A stretch of 51,121 nucleotides of DNA. It comes from Bacillota bacterium. Lineage in GTDB: Bacteria; Bacillota; Bacilli; Alicyclobacillales; Alicyclobacillaceae. A model generated the notes under the pieces. The model saw nothing but the letters and a program-made list of their open reading frames with translations, was not told the origin of the DNA and searched no databases. A program made the translations under genes and the position numbers. The stretch is taken from NCBI GenBank assembly GCA_027336365.1, contig DAHWFY010000003.1:1-51121 (forward strand), given 5' to 3'. Positions 10,201 through 19,575 of this stretch are shown here, piece after piece. Position 1 is the stretch's first letter; each line of letters begins with the position of its first letter.

Positions 10201-10855
10201 TTATAAAAGCAGTTTGATGGATCTGGAGTTGTACCGGGTGTACTACGGATTACGATTACAGTTGCCAGTATATATGGGGGCCATGGCGGAATTTGCTGAC
10301 CGATTGTTTGGACAACCTGCAAAACCTGCGGGAATGATGTACTTCCCGTTGGTTCGTAAGACCCAGTTCGTTCCACAACCCCTCGCAATGGATGAGGCTT
10401 ATGAAAAATCCTTGCGGTCCATGCGAATGAGGGGTTGGCTTCTAGCTGAGGAACGGTGGTTGGAGGCCATGGATGGACGATTGCGCTTAGGAGAGGACGA
10501 GCTGTTTCCAAAAATCTATAAAAAGGATGGGGATTTTTTTGCTACAGCTCCAGTATTGGATTCTAGTGAGTGGAATAGCGTTCAGGCACTGGCTTATTAT
10601 AAAGTGATTAACTTGGCACAGAGTCTGCGGGAGGGTCGGATTTCCGTGACTCCTTACGAGTTAAGCGCCACAGATTATGCCTGTCAGTTTTGTGCTTTTA
10701 CGGCTGTTTGTCAAATAGATCGTCGATGGGACAAGACTCCGGTGCGGAAATTGCGACCTCTGTCCAAAGAAGAAATTCTGACACACACTGCAACTCTCAC
10801 ACAAGAGTGGCAGTTGAAAGAGGAGGCCGGGAGAAATGAACCAGGAGATGGGTAG
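7232..10855 (+). CDS. addB: ATP-dependent helicase/nuclease subunit B
   Basis: Walker A GRAKSGKST; C-terminal nuclease LDYKSS; Fe-S cysteines AACPFRHF and CQFCAFTAVC; TTG start at 7232 after GGAGAGG. Confidence 0.93.
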   Translation: MAQVTLVMGRAKSGKSTWIANAVAEELRQAPLGKKIFWLVPGDASYETERLLLSRAETSLRAEVLTLRRLAARANEELQVIPGIAINTTGQRLLLGSVFEQKANQLQILHRARPSLSFLDAILQVFSEMSAYMIDPQQLSAALFSAATVVGEMGVPSDVVSGHSLLGKLHDLSLLYVDYQTELTRRNLYDPNTLTGRVAPFVKQWSELQGAMIYLDGFADLMPQDLSFILSLAEVASETVVAASVDPLWFMESTEEVRGSSENTKGDSRLSRWVSSSKEMAGVYAPQTVEMVHRIQTACRSMGIPMREFPFMKGDFSPFEPPIAWVEERLFSSSRGSTVHWQPGLTLVGAQNPRIEAEGVARELARLIRDEGWHPGDLAVLIPSLGEYAGYLRDALDSHEVPAFIEDYPPLAVHPLSRFLLAALTALEEEMSDEAAGRLLKSDFCGLARDEADWLETYLKRWEVSGMEPWKTEETWHFARDSSAARDETVAEMEDSRADGLRRRVFAFLLPLWGDLPEVEVSPRQFAQSLWNLIEKVGARKVVAQWIVNEGSVDSPLQAGLHEQAWQRLVGILNDLAETVPDVALPRSVLVEAVRNDLSQQTLTTVPAGIDEVLITEMDRTGALHRNGVFVVGLVDGVLPRRIRPKGLLTDEEREQFARLFGRDLGYVSADLQWMERLRVYTSLTRASRRLYLTYSLADANGKATRPAVLIQQVRNLFDVATETDRLDVLWTGDEGLPEPRHWTPGAALSRWAEVLRRFAEGEQLPEWVVSVLDWFLQHPSYRPLLQNTLAGLAHQGKALALPSAVATSLYGTPFKLNVHQLEMFAACPFRHFVQFGLRLREQATPDVAASGRGTLIHDTLRKFVGLQMQNPMGWKTLHDKEAVQLMSKVFEEVLRQPQASPWLRLYTRRETIFAAKEVLQRAAVVLVRHARYGDFIPKALELSFGMDNPDGLPGWEIHLPDGTQVTLRGRIDRIDWVRQEGEIAFRILDYKSSLMDLELYRVYYGLRLQLPVYMGAMAEFADRLFGQPAKPAGMMYFPLVRKTQFVPQPLAMDEAYEKSLRSMRMRGWLLAEERWLEAMDGRLRLGEDELFPKIYKKDGDFFATAPVLDSSEWNSVQALAYYKVINLAQSLREGRISVTPYELSATDYACQFCAFTAVCQIDRRWDKTPVRKLRPLSKEEILTHTATLTQEWQLKEEAGRNEPGDG

Positions 10856-13800
10856 AGAGAACCGCTGGTCTTTAAGCCAGAAGTCTGCCATTTCGACACG
10901 GGGGCGGAGTATTCTGGTTGCGGCGGGAGCTGGTTCCGGCAAGACCTCGGTACTGGTGGAGCGAGTGGTGCAATCTGTATTGGGGGAAAATGCGTGTGAC
11001 TTGGACCGGCTATTAGTGGTGACTTTTACCGAGGCTGCGGCGGCGGAAATGCGGGAGCGCGTGGGAACCCGTTTAGAGCAAGTGAGGACAGTTGCCATCC
11101 GGGATGGCAATGAGGCGTTAATGCGCCGAGTGTCGCGCCAGTTAGGCCGCTTGGAGCAGGCGCAAATCTCAACCCTGCATAGCTTTTGTCTGCAAGTAGT
11201 CCGCCGAAATTTCCTGATTCTTGGATTGGAACCCGAATTTTCCCTGCTTGGTGATGAAGATGGAATTTTGCTGCGAGCAGAGGTTTATCGAGATGTTGTG
11301 GAACGTTCTTTGGAGGGGTCCAATAATTCAGGATTGGCGGCTGCCATGCGTCGATTGACGGATGGTGACAGTGAACGCCTGGCAGCATTGGTTTTCCGCC
11401 TTGATGAGTTTGCTCGCAGTCAGCCGGACCCACAGACATGGTTAGAACAGGGGCTGCAACCCTTTGTTTCGGCTGCAAGCTTGAGCTTTGAGCAATTGCC
11501 TTGGCTACCTGGATTAATTGTTTGGATTCGACAGCATTTGGAAAGTGCAATTGCGGATTTTTCTGAGGGAATCCTTGTAACCAGGGGTGTGCCAGATTTA
11601 CATAGCTATGCAAAAGTTCTGCAAGATTCTCATGCTGTCACAGAGCAGGCACTGACAACTTTACATCCCTCCTTAGATTTTCCGACTCTCATAGAAGTGT
11701 TAAGGCAAGTATTTGCCATCAAATCTCCACGAGCAAAGGATCATCCAGACAAGAATCGAGTCAAGTCCTTGCGTCAGCATGGCCTGGACCATTTGAAAAA
11801 AGTACTGGCACTGATTGAGCGAGGTTCTGGACCCTTGCAGGAGGATATCATTGCCTTGGCTCCCGTGGTGGCTTCTTTGCACCAGTTGGTGCGGGATTTT
11901 CAGGGAGCGTACGGGGAGCGCAAACGTCAACTGGGAGTATTGGACTTTAATGACTTAGAACATTTCGCCTTACAGGCTCTTGAAAATCAGGAAACTGGCG
12001 AGGCGGAGCGATTGCGTTCTCATTATGAAGAAATTTATGTGGATGAGTACCAAGATACAAGTCCCCTGCAAGATACCTTGATTGCTTTGATGACAAGACC
12101 TACGGGAAACGTGTTTTGTGTCGGCGATGTCAAACAAAGCATTTATCGCTTTCGCATGGCGGAACCGGACCTTTTTCTGCAGCGCTACCGACAGGGACGG
12201 CGAGTGAGCGAGGTGGACGAGAATGGAGCGGAAGAGGGTTTAGTCCCATCCGTCAACAGTGGAGAAGTTGTTCGGAGAGATTCAATGACTTGGGCGGTAA
12301 TTGACCTAAAAGACAACTATCGAAGTCGTGTACAGATTGTGTGGGCGGTTAATTATGTTTTTCAGCGAGTATTTGCGGAGTCTGTGGGTGGGTTAAGTTA
12401 CGATGCGTCTGCGGAGATGCAGTCCCTGGCTGACTATCCGGATCCTCCAGACGATGGTTTTTCTCTGGCGGGACCCGTGGAATTTCATTGGGTTGAACGA
12501 TTGGATGTAATGAATGCAGATCTTTTTGATGACGAGGGGGGTCAAGGCGAGGAAGTTGAATTTTCTGCTCAGGACCTGTCTGCCATTGAGAAGGAGACTA
12601 CTGTATTGGCGCAGCGTGTTCTTGAATTGACCAGCCGGTCTCCAGACCTCCATCCTCATCTGGTTTGGGACAAAGATCAAGGGCTGTATCGACCGTTAAA
12701 CTATCGTGACATCGTTGTTCTCATGCGTTCTGTCAAAGGCAGAATCAATCCTGTTTTGGAGGTGCTGCAGCGCTTCGGAATCCCGGCATATGGCGCTACC
12801 TCCAGCGGTTTCTATGGTGCGCTGGAGGTTCAATGGTTGTTGAGTGCTTTATCCGCACTAGACAATCCACACCGCGAGTTGGCGCTGGTTGCTTGGATGA
12901 GGTCTCCCTTGGCAGGGTTTACTGATGACGAGTTGGCTCGTATTCGCATGGCGAGCAAGGGTAATTTCTATTCTTGTGTGACTGCGGTGGTGAATAATCA
13001 AGCTCCGGAAATATGGCAGGACCTGCCACCATTTCAGGTCCAGCCTCTGGTGGGAGATGCATCCCGTTACGGAGATGAGTGGGCTGGCCGCTTGATTCAT
13101 AAAGTTGAGCGATTTGTGCATCGGTTGCATCGCTGGCGGTCGTTAGCAAGAGCCTTACCCAGTGCCGGTGTGCTGCGGACAATCCTGGATGAGACGGGTT
13201 TTTTGCATTATGTATCCGGAATGCGTGGTGGCCGGGTGCGTGTGGCCAATATCCAATTACTGTTACAGCGTGCACGAGATTTTGACGCCAGATCGGTAGA
13301 CGGCACATATGGTTTCGTTCGGCATGCGGACAGGGTGTTAGCCGAAGAGGCGGATACTGGAGAAGCGCGTACCTTGGGAGAGCAGGAGAATGTAGTGCGA
13401 GTTATGACCATTCATCAGAGCAAGGGACTGGAGTTTCCTGTGGTCTTCGTGATGGATCTCGGTAAAACGTTTTATCAGGATCCCTTGAGTCGAATATTTC
13501 CAATTCACAGGGAACTTGGTTTTGGTCCCTTACAATCTGACCCTGCTACGGATCAGCGCTGGCCTACAGTACCTTCTGTGGTGGTGGAGAATGCGGAGTT
13601 GCGGGAGTTCCTGGCAGAAGAGGCCCGCATCCTATATGTGGCCATGACGCGGGCCAGAGAACGGTTGATTTTAATTGGATCTGCCCGTGAGTTGGCTCAA
13701 CGGGTGGTGAAAGCACAGAGAGTTCTTCAGCGTCGAGACACCGCTTTGCCTGAGTCTTACCTACTGGAGTCGAGGAGCTATTTAGATTGGTTGTTTGCCG

Positions 13801-15071
13801 TATTACTGGACCATCCGGTAGGCGAAGGACTGTTGGCACTGGCTCGGGGTGCATCGGTATCTGGAGCGGGTGAGTCCGACGGAACGGATGTGAAAACCCT
13901 CGAGACGGCGGAGTTTGTCGATGAGAAAAAAATTGGGTTTGCGATGACTGTTTGGAACCTCAAAGATGGCTCAGCTTTGCCCACGGCGGATACGTCGGCA
14001 GAGTGGGGCAAGGTGGAGCGGGAGGTGTTAAGAAAGGGCGCGGATATCGTTCATTTCCGCGATGCTTTGCAGAGAGCCGTTATTCGAGGACTTGAATCAG
14101 AGGTCTCTCCGATGTTCACCACCGGGAGTGATACCCATGAAGGGGAAAATCGTGGGAACAGAGAGGTTCAGGAAACAGGCTTTCAAGTTTTTCAACCGAC
14201 AAATTTTTCTTTGCCCCCTGCAAAATTGTCTGCTACGGACCTGAGGCGATTATGGGCCAGCAAACTGCAAAGGAGTTCGGCGTCTGATTCGGGCTTGAAT
14301 GGGCCACACTCCTCCCGACAAAGAGGAGGTGGATTTCACAATTCCAAGGCAGCCGAGCACCTGCTGGAGGAGCCGTCTTTTGCCCGGGCAGGTCGGCTTT
14401 TGGGACGAGAACGAGGTACCGCTTTTCACACCCTTATGCAATACATACAGTTTCAAACGGATTTTGACTCCAACGGGGTGCAACGAGCGGTTGCTGATCT
14501 TTTACGTAGACGGGTTATCCCAGCATCCATTGTTCAGGAAACGTCTGTGGCGCAAGTCGTGGAATTTTTTCGCTCCTCACTTGGACAACGATTACGTACT
14601 GCAGTGAGAGTATGGAGAGAATTGCCTTTTTTCCATAGGATCAATCTATCGCGGGATGAGGGTGGAGAGGGAACCCAAGTATGGGATGGGTTCACACCCC
14701 AGGAGCAGGGGCGTCTTGAAACTCCCAACTTTGGCAGGAAAGGATGGGAGTTTGTAACTGTCCAAGGGGTTATTGACTGTCTCGCTGAACTGCCGGAGCA
14801 ATGGCTACTGATTGATTATAAGACAGACCGCATTGAAGTGGACGACGTACATCAGACTGCTCAGGAGTACGCTGGGCAGATTGGAGTGTACCTGGAGGCC
14901 GTTCAACAGGCAACAGAGGGGTCTGGGAAGCCATTGGAAGCATGGCTGTATTTCGCGGAGCCAGGGCGGGCGGTGAGACTTCAATCCGTTCCCAAAGGTA
15001 GAGATATTTTGCTAAGCAAAGGATTTGATGGAAACCGTGGGGGAATCCGTGTTCATCTCAGTGAAAATTGA
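10836..15071 (+). CDS. addA: ATP-dependent helicase/nuclease subunit A
   Basis: AAGAGSGKTSVLVERVV, VDEYQDTSPLQD, GDVKQSIYRFRMAEPDLF, IHQSKGLEFPVVF, nuclease LLIDYKTDRIE. Confidence 0.96.
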   Translation: MNQEMGRENRWSLSQKSAISTRGRSILVAAGAGSGKTSVLVERVVQSVLGENACDLDRLLVVTFTEAAAAEMRERVGTRLEQVRTVAIRDGNEALMRRVSRQLGRLEQAQISTLHSFCLQVVRRNFLILGLEPEFSLLGDEDGILLRAEVYRDVVERSLEGSNNSGLAAAMRRLTDGDSERLAALVFRLDEFARSQPDPQTWLEQGLQPFVSAASLSFEQLPWLPGLIVWIRQHLESAIADFSEGILVTRGVPDLHSYAKVLQDSHAVTEQALTTLHPSLDFPTLIEVLRQVFAIKSPRAKDHPDKNRVKSLRQHGLDHLKKVLALIERGSGPLQEDIIALAPVVASLHQLVRDFQGAYGERKRQLGVLDFNDLEHFALQALENQETGEAERLRSHYEEIYVDEYQDTSPLQDTLIALMTRPTGNVFCVGDVKQSIYRFRMAEPDLFLQRYRQGRRVSEVDENGAEEGLVPSVNSGEVVRRDSMTWAVIDLKDNYRSRVQIVWAVNYVFQRVFAESVGGLSYDASAEMQSLADYPDPPDDGFSLAGPVEFHWVERLDVMNADLFDDEGGQGEEVEFSAQDLSAIEKETTVLAQRVLELTSRSPDLHPHLVWDKDQGLYRPLNYRDIVVLMRSVKGRINPVLEVLQRFGIPAYGATSSGFYGALEVQWLLSALSALDNPHRELALVAWMRSPLAGFTDDELARIRMASKGNFYSCVTAVVNNQAPEIWQDLPPFQVQPLVGDASRYGDEWAGRLIHKVERFVHRLHRWRSLARALPSAGVLRTILDETGFLHYVSGMRGGRVRVANIQLLLQRARDFDARSVDGTYGFVRHADRVLAEEADTGEARTLGEQENVVRVMTIHQSKGLEFPVVFVMDLGKTFYQDPLSRIFPIHRELGFGPLQSDPATDQRWPTVPSVVVENAELREFLAEEARILYVAMTRARERLILIGSARELAQRVVKAQRVLQRRDTALPESYLLESRSYLDWLFAVLLDHPVGEGLLALARGASVSGAGESDGTDVKTLETAEFVDEKKIGFAMTVWNLKDGSALPTADTSAEWGKVEREVLRKGADIVHFRDALQRAVIRGLESEVSPMFTTGSDTHEGENRGNREVQETGFQVFQPTNFSLPPAKLSATDLRRLWASKLQRSSASDSGLNGPHSSRQRGGGFHNSKAAEHLLEEPSFARAGRLLGRERGTAFHTLMQYIQFQTDFDSNGVQRAVADLLRRRVIPASIVQETSVAQVVEFFRSSLGQRLRTAVRVWRELPFFHRINLSRDEGGEGTQVWDGFTPQEQGRLETPNFGRKGWEFVTVQGVIDCLAELPEQWLLIDYKTDRIEVDDVHQTAQEYAGQIGVYLEAVQQATEGSGKPLEAWLYFAEPGRAVRLQSVPKGRDILLSKGFDGNRGGIRVHLSEN

Positions 15072-15150
15072 CAATCAATGGGGTGCAGACTAAAATCGCC
15101 GTAAGTAAATGCTTGCTGGAGGACGAAAACGAAGGTAGGGAGAGTAGAGA

Positions 15151-15744
15151 GTGGTTGATAGAAATCGCAGGGATTTAATTCTCCAGTCTGCATGTCTTTT
15201 ATTCAGCGAACAGGGTTATCACGCCACCACCATCCGCGATATCGCTGATCAGTGTGGGTTATTGTCAGGGAGCTTGTATGCCCACATTCGGAGCAAGGAG
15301 GAACTGTTATACGAGATTGCAGACCAGGTGGCGGACCGCTTTTTGACTCGCCTGGAGGGAGTGTTGAAGGCTCAGGGCAGCCCGACGGAGCGGTTTCGGT
15401 ATGCCCTGGCAGCTCACATCTCGGTGGTGGCAGAAGATGTTCATGCGGCACGGGTGTTGTGGCACGAGTGGACCGCCCTGAGTCCGGATCGCCGTCGATT
15501 GATTGACGCAAAGCACGACGCATATGAGCAAATGTGGGAGCAAATCTTGCAAGAGGGTGTAGCCACGGGGGAATTTTATTCCGAACATCTGCGTTACGCT
15601 CGGACGGTTACTCTTTCGGTGGCAAACTGGCTGTACCAGTGGTTTAATCCCGAGGGTTCCTTGTCGGCCGAGGAGGTGGCCGACCGTTTGGCGACGGTAC
15701 TGCTACGAGGACTTCATACCGACAGAGGGCTGCGGCAACCGTGA
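15151..15744 (+). CDS. TetR/AcrR family regulator
   Basis: ILQSACLLFSEQGYHATTIRDIADQCGLLSGSLYAHIRSKEELLYEI. Confidence 0.9.
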   Translation: MVDRNRRDLILQSACLLFSEQGYHATTIRDIADQCGLLSGSLYAHIRSKEELLYEIADQVADRFLTRLEGVLKAQGSPTERFRYALAAHISVVAEDVHAARVLWHEWTALSPDRRRLIDAKHDAYEQMWEQILQEGVATGEFYSEHLRYARTVTLSVANWLYQWFNPEGSLSAEEVADRLATVLLRGLHTDRGLRQP

Positions 15745-15765
15745 TGGCTCCTTTGGAACAGCGTC

Positions 15766-16683
15766 TTAATGGATGACGTAGTTCCCTTGCAGGGCGGACA
15801 TAAAGTGTATGTCATGACTTAATTGCTTAAGCATGACTTCTCGCAAAGCCGGGATGCCCAAAGCGTAAGCAAGATTAGCCTGCAACCAGCCCTCTAAATT
15901 GCCAATATCGTGCCGTACTCCGGCAAACTGAAACGCGAATAACTGTTGGAGGTGGGCAAACTGATCAATAGCATCCGTGAGTTGCACCTCACCACCATGG
16001 CCTGGGGACGTTTGGTCCAGCACGTCAAACACCGCTGGAGTGAGAATATATCGACCTAACACGGCAAGGGTGGAAGGCGCTTCGGAAAGTCCTGGTTTTT
16101 CAATAATTCTTTGTACTGGAAATGGACTTTCCGCCAATTTGTGCGCAGAAGTATTCTCTAGAGGGGTGACAATGCCATACTTGGATACGTCAGCAGCAGG
16201 AACGTTTTGCACTCCCACAAGGATTCCCATATCTCTCTTATACTGATTCACCATTTGTTTTGTTACCGACGTTTCGGATTGAATCACGTCGTCCCCGAGC
16301 AGCACAGCGAATGGCTCGTCCACAACAAAAGACCGGGCGAGAGAAATGGCATGTCCGAGTCCCAAGGGACTCTTCTGCCGCACATAATGAATATCCACCA
16401 AGTCGGAAATCGCCTTTACCTCGGTCAACATACTTTCCTTTCGACTCTGCTGAAGGTGGAATTCCAGTTCAGGAGAGCGGTCGAAATGGTCCTCGATAGC
16501 CTTTTTACCTCTCCCGGTAATAATTAAAATTTCCTCGATACCTGCGTAAACAGCTTCCTCGACGATGTACTGGATACACGGTTTGTTGAGGATGGGCAAC
16601 ATTTCTTTGGGAACGGCTTTGGTTGCTGGCAACATTCGGGTTCCAAACCCGGCGGCCGGAATCACAGCTTTTTTAATTTTCAT
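15766..16683 (-). CDS. galU: UTP-glucose-1-phosphate uridylyltransferase
   Basis: KKAVIPAAGFGTRMLPATKAVPKEMLPILNKPCIQYIVEEA. Confidence 0.96.
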   Translation of the reverse strand: MKIKKAVIPAAGFGTRMLPATKAVPKEMLPILNKPCIQYIVEEAVYAGIEEILIITGRGKKAIEDHFDRSPELEFHLQQSRKESMLTEVKAISDLVDIHYVRQKSPLGLGHAISLARSFVVDEPFAVLLGDDVIQSETSVTKQMVNQYKRDMGILVGVQNVPAADVSKYGIVTPLENTSAHKLAESPFPVQRIIEKPGLSEAPSTLAVLGRYILTPAVFDVLDQTSPGHGGEVQLTDAIDQFAHLQQLFAFQFAGVRHDIGNLEGWLQANLAYALGIPALREVMLKQLSHDIHFMSALQGNYVIH

Positions 16684-16701
16684 CGCATCTGCACCCTGTT
16701 T

Positions 16702-17154
16702 TTATTCTTCATCCGTTTCAACAATATCCGAGTCATCAAACGGATGGAGTTTCCAATTTTTTATGGTGAATTCAAGTTCTGGTTGAATCGTATGAATTTC
16801 AACCTGGGGTAGATTCAGAGACTGAATTTGCAAGGGCGACTTCATTTCGAATTTCCACTCTGCGGGGACCCGTGCAAAAATCTCATCAATTTGTTGACGT
16901 AAGTCCTCCATGTCAATTGCTTCATAGATTGGCCCAGCATCCATCAGGTACTTGCGTCCCGCTTGCCACATACGCCAACCTCCACGCACGTTACCGTTAT
17001 ATAGGTGATACAGACAAACCGCAGCCTGAATCAGTCCCTTGAGAACCACTGGACGACCACCGTCCAGCCACAGAGCTTCCCCGTATTCGTGGCACTCAAA
17101 ATAATCTCTTTGTACATTAAAGGCATGTAGAAAAGACAGCAAACGCGATTCCAC
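16702..17154 (-). CDS. DUF309-family protein
   Basis: FNVQRDYFECHEYGEALWLDG...LKGLIQAAVCLYHLYNGNVRGGWRMWQAGRKYL. Confidence 0.8.
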   Translation of the reverse strand: MESRLLSFLHAFNVQRDYFECHEYGEALWLDGGRPVVLKGLIQAAVCLYHLYNGNVRGGWRMWQAGRKYLMDAGPIYEAIDMEDLRQQIDEIFARVPAEWKFEMKSPLQIQSLNLPQVEIHTIQPELEFTIKNWKLHPFDDSDIVETDEE

Positions 17155-17214
17155 GTCACAGCCTCCTCCGATGTTCTCATCATATCACAGATGAGACTTC
17201 AAATTTTGTAATAA

Positions 17215-17283
17215 GACCTTCATGCCGCTGAGAGCGGCACCAGTATGGAATGTGAATTCACGTCATTGTATTTATTGATTAGG
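17215..17283 (+). repeat. Family A repeat copy
   Basis: GACCTTCATGCCGCTGAGAGCGGCACCAGTATGGAATGTGAATTCACGTCATTGTATTTATTGATTAG. Confidence 0.75.
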
Positions 17284-17312
17284 CTGGTGTATTCCATGAT
17301 GAGTATGTCATA

Positions 17313-17335
17313 ATATACCCATAAGCAGGGTATAT
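17313..17335. promoter_or_regulatory. Operator-like inverted repeat upstream of pckA
   Basis: ATATACCC-ataagca-GGGTATAT, perfect 8-bp arms, just upstream of the pckA start. Confidence 0.5.
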
Positions 17336-17358
17336 ATGATGAACAATGAGGTGAGTGT

Positions 17359-18861
17359 GTGATACTCAAAGCTGCAAATCGAAGGTTACCCACGGAACTG
17401 GTGGAGGAAGCGATTCGTCGACGGGAAGCGGTTTTACTTGCAAACGGTTCTATTGATGCGCAAACGGGGAAGTTTACGGGCCGTTCTCCGCAAGACAAAT
17501 ACTTTGTGGATTATCCCGGTTGTCCTCTGCCCAAGTCCATGCATCGGTGGCTTTCGGAAGAACAGTTTGAACGACTGCTGAACCGTGTTCACCAACATTT
17601 AGAAGAAAAAGGGTCTTTCGTTTTTGACGGGGCGGTGAATCAACATCCGAAATACCGCGTACCTGTGCGCTTTTATACAGAGTATGCCTGGCACAATTTG
17701 TTTGTCCAACGGTTATTTCTCAAAGGCATGGAAAAGGAAACACCCGTGTACACGGTGTACGTGGCGCCCACGTTGTTGGCGAATCCGGCAGGAGACGGCA
17801 CTCGCAGTGAGACATTCATCGTTCTCCACACCCGCCGCAGGATAGTTCTGATTGGCGGAACCCAGTATGCGGGTGAAATCAAGAAATCCATCTTTTCATT
17901 CATGCACCATCACCTAACTGAAAACCGGGTTTTGCCGATGCACTGTTCTGCCTCGATGGGGGAACAAGGAGACGTTTCTCTGTTTTTCGGATTGTCTGGG
18001 ACGGGAAAAACCACGCTTTCGGCTGACCCAGCTCGTCGGTTGATTGGTGACGATGAACATGGTTGGTCCGATGAGGGCGTGTTTAACGTGGAAAACGGTT
18101 GCTATGCAAAGTGCATAGACTTGTCGGCGGAGCGGGAACCGGATATTTATCGGGCCATCCAATTTGGTACGGTGCTGGAGAATGTGGGGTACGATACAGG
18201 ACGAAACCCCCTGTTTCAAGACCGTACCTTGACGGAAAACACCCGCGCCGCCTATCCTCTCGACTTTATTCGAAACCGGGTTCCTGAAGGATATGGGGGG
18301 CATCCTAAAGCCATCGTGTTCTTGTCTGCAGATGCCACGGGAGTACTGCCTGCCGTGGCCCGCTTGTCGCCGGAAGATGCCCGCAAACACTATCTTTTGG
18401 GGTATACCAGCAAGGTGGCGGGAACAGAGCGGGGCATTGTTGAGCCGGAGGCCACCTTTTCTGCCTGTTTTGGCAGTCCATTTTTGACGGACCGTCCCAC
18501 CCGATATGCAGACATGTTGATGGAACGCTTGGAACGTTATCGTGTGCCTGTTTACCTACTGAACACGGGTTGGGTGGGGGGAGGATATGGAGAGACTCCA
18601 CGCATTCCCTTGAGTATCACTCGTCAATTGGTGCATTTGGCTCTTTCTGGAGCATTGGATACTCTGTCGAGTTATCGGGATGAAGAACTGTTCATCACCG
18701 TACCCGAGCACATTCCGGGGGTGCCAGATGGATTTTTACAACCCGCAACTTCTTTCGCGGATGTACAGGCATATTGGCAGCGACACCAGGAATTGTCCCA
18801 GGCTTTTGCCGACAAACTCGTTGCATTGGGAGCGACAGTCGAACATTTGGAATTGAATTGA
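17359..18861 (+). CDS. pckA: Phosphoenolpyruvate carboxykinase (ATP)
   Basis: FTGRSPQDKYFVD, FFGLSGTGKTTLSADP, GDDEHGWSDEGVFNVENGCYAK. Confidence 0.97.
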   Translation: MILKAANRRLPTELVEEAIRRREAVLLANGSIDAQTGKFTGRSPQDKYFVDYPGCPLPKSMHRWLSEEQFERLLNRVHQHLEEKGSFVFDGAVNQHPKYRVPVRFYTEYAWHNLFVQRLFLKGMEKETPVYTVYVAPTLLANPAGDGTRSETFIVLHTRRRIVLIGGTQYAGEIKKSIFSFMHHHLTENRVLPMHCSASMGEQGDVSLFFGLSGTGKTTLSADPARRLIGDDEHGWSDEGVFNVENGCYAKCIDLSAEREPDIYRAIQFGTVLENVGYDTGRNPLFQDRTLTENTRAAYPLDFIRNRVPEGYGGHPKAIVFLSADATGVLPAVARLSPEDARKHYLLGYTSKVAGTERGIVEPEATFSACFGSPFLTDRPTRYADMLMERLERYRVPVYLLNTGWVGGGYGETPRIPLSITRQLVHLALSGALDTLSSYRDEELFITVPEHIPGVPDGFLQPATSFADVQAYWQRHQELSQAFADKLVALGATVEHLELN

Positions 18862-18873
18862 ACGAAAGTCCTC

Positions 18874-18928
18874 TCACCAAATCCACTCTTGCCCACCGCG
18901 TTTCATGAGGCAGGAGTGGATTTGGTGA
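18874..18928 (+). terminator. Long hairpin terminator-like structure after pckA
   Basis: TCACCAAATCCACTC...GAGTGGATTTGGTGA (15 bp perfect, extended inward by TTGCC/GGCAG with one wobble). Confidence 0.6.
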
Positions 18929-18988
18929 AAATTAAATTGATAAATACGGACACCCTCTAAAAGGCTGTCTAAAACTGCTTGCGCTGTG

Positions 18989-19522
18989 TTACGGAGTCAC
19001 TTCCTGTGTGGAAGTACCTTGGCTCCGCCGACGACGGGAGGTGGGTTTGCGTTTTCCGATGGTTAACTTGATTTCCTGTTCCACCGCCGTGTGCTTGCTG
19101 ATCATTGCCGGAGTCAGCTTTCCTTGGGCTGTGAACATAGAAAAATCGAAAGGAGTCTTCAGTTCATCCTTGGCAACCTGCAATTCGCCAGCGAGTGCTT
19201 CTCGGTCCAAGACTTCTCTTTCACGAAACTTGGGAACGATAACGGCTAAATCTCCATTAGGCAGGGGAAATGTGAGTTCCTCACCGTCAAAATCCTCAAA
19301 CAGTTGTTCAATCTCTTCCAAAAGGAGCTTATTTTCCTCGTTTCGTTCCTTGACAATTTCCTTGTTCTGCAAGTATTTACGCACGCTGTCTTCTATTTTC
19401 ATGCGCAGTGTGATGGATTCCTCCTCGTTATTCGGACCATGTTTGGAATGTTTCTCATTGACCTTGTCAAGAGCCACTTCAGTGTTTGAGAAAGACGGTG
19501 TTGCATCATTCGTCGAATTCAT
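18989..19522 (-). CDS. Uncharacterised coiled-coil protein with basic C-terminal tail
   Basis: ATG at 19522 preceded by TAGGAGTG; long charged helix, then LPNGDLAVIVPKFREREVLDREALAGELQVAKDELKTPFDFSMFTAQGKLTPAMISKHT and KRKPTSRRRRSQ. Confidence 0.65.
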   Translation of the reverse strand: MNSTNDATPSFSNTEVALDKVNEKHSKHGPNNEEESITLRMKIEDSVRKYLQNKEIVKERNEENKLLLEEIEQLFEDFDGEELTFPLPNGDLAVIVPKFREREVLDREALAGELQVAKDELKTPFDFSMFTAQGKLTPAMISKHTAVEQEIKLTIGKRKPTSRRRRSQGTSTQEVTP

Positions 19523-19575
19523 CTTATGTACACTCCTAACGTTTGAATATGCACTTTGAATCTTTTGCAAATACT

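Noticed and set aside
7232-15071. addBA as part of a defence island
   Set aside because: AddAB is the housekeeping recombination nuclease of Firmicutes; neighbours are MFS and TetR genes with no defence partners.
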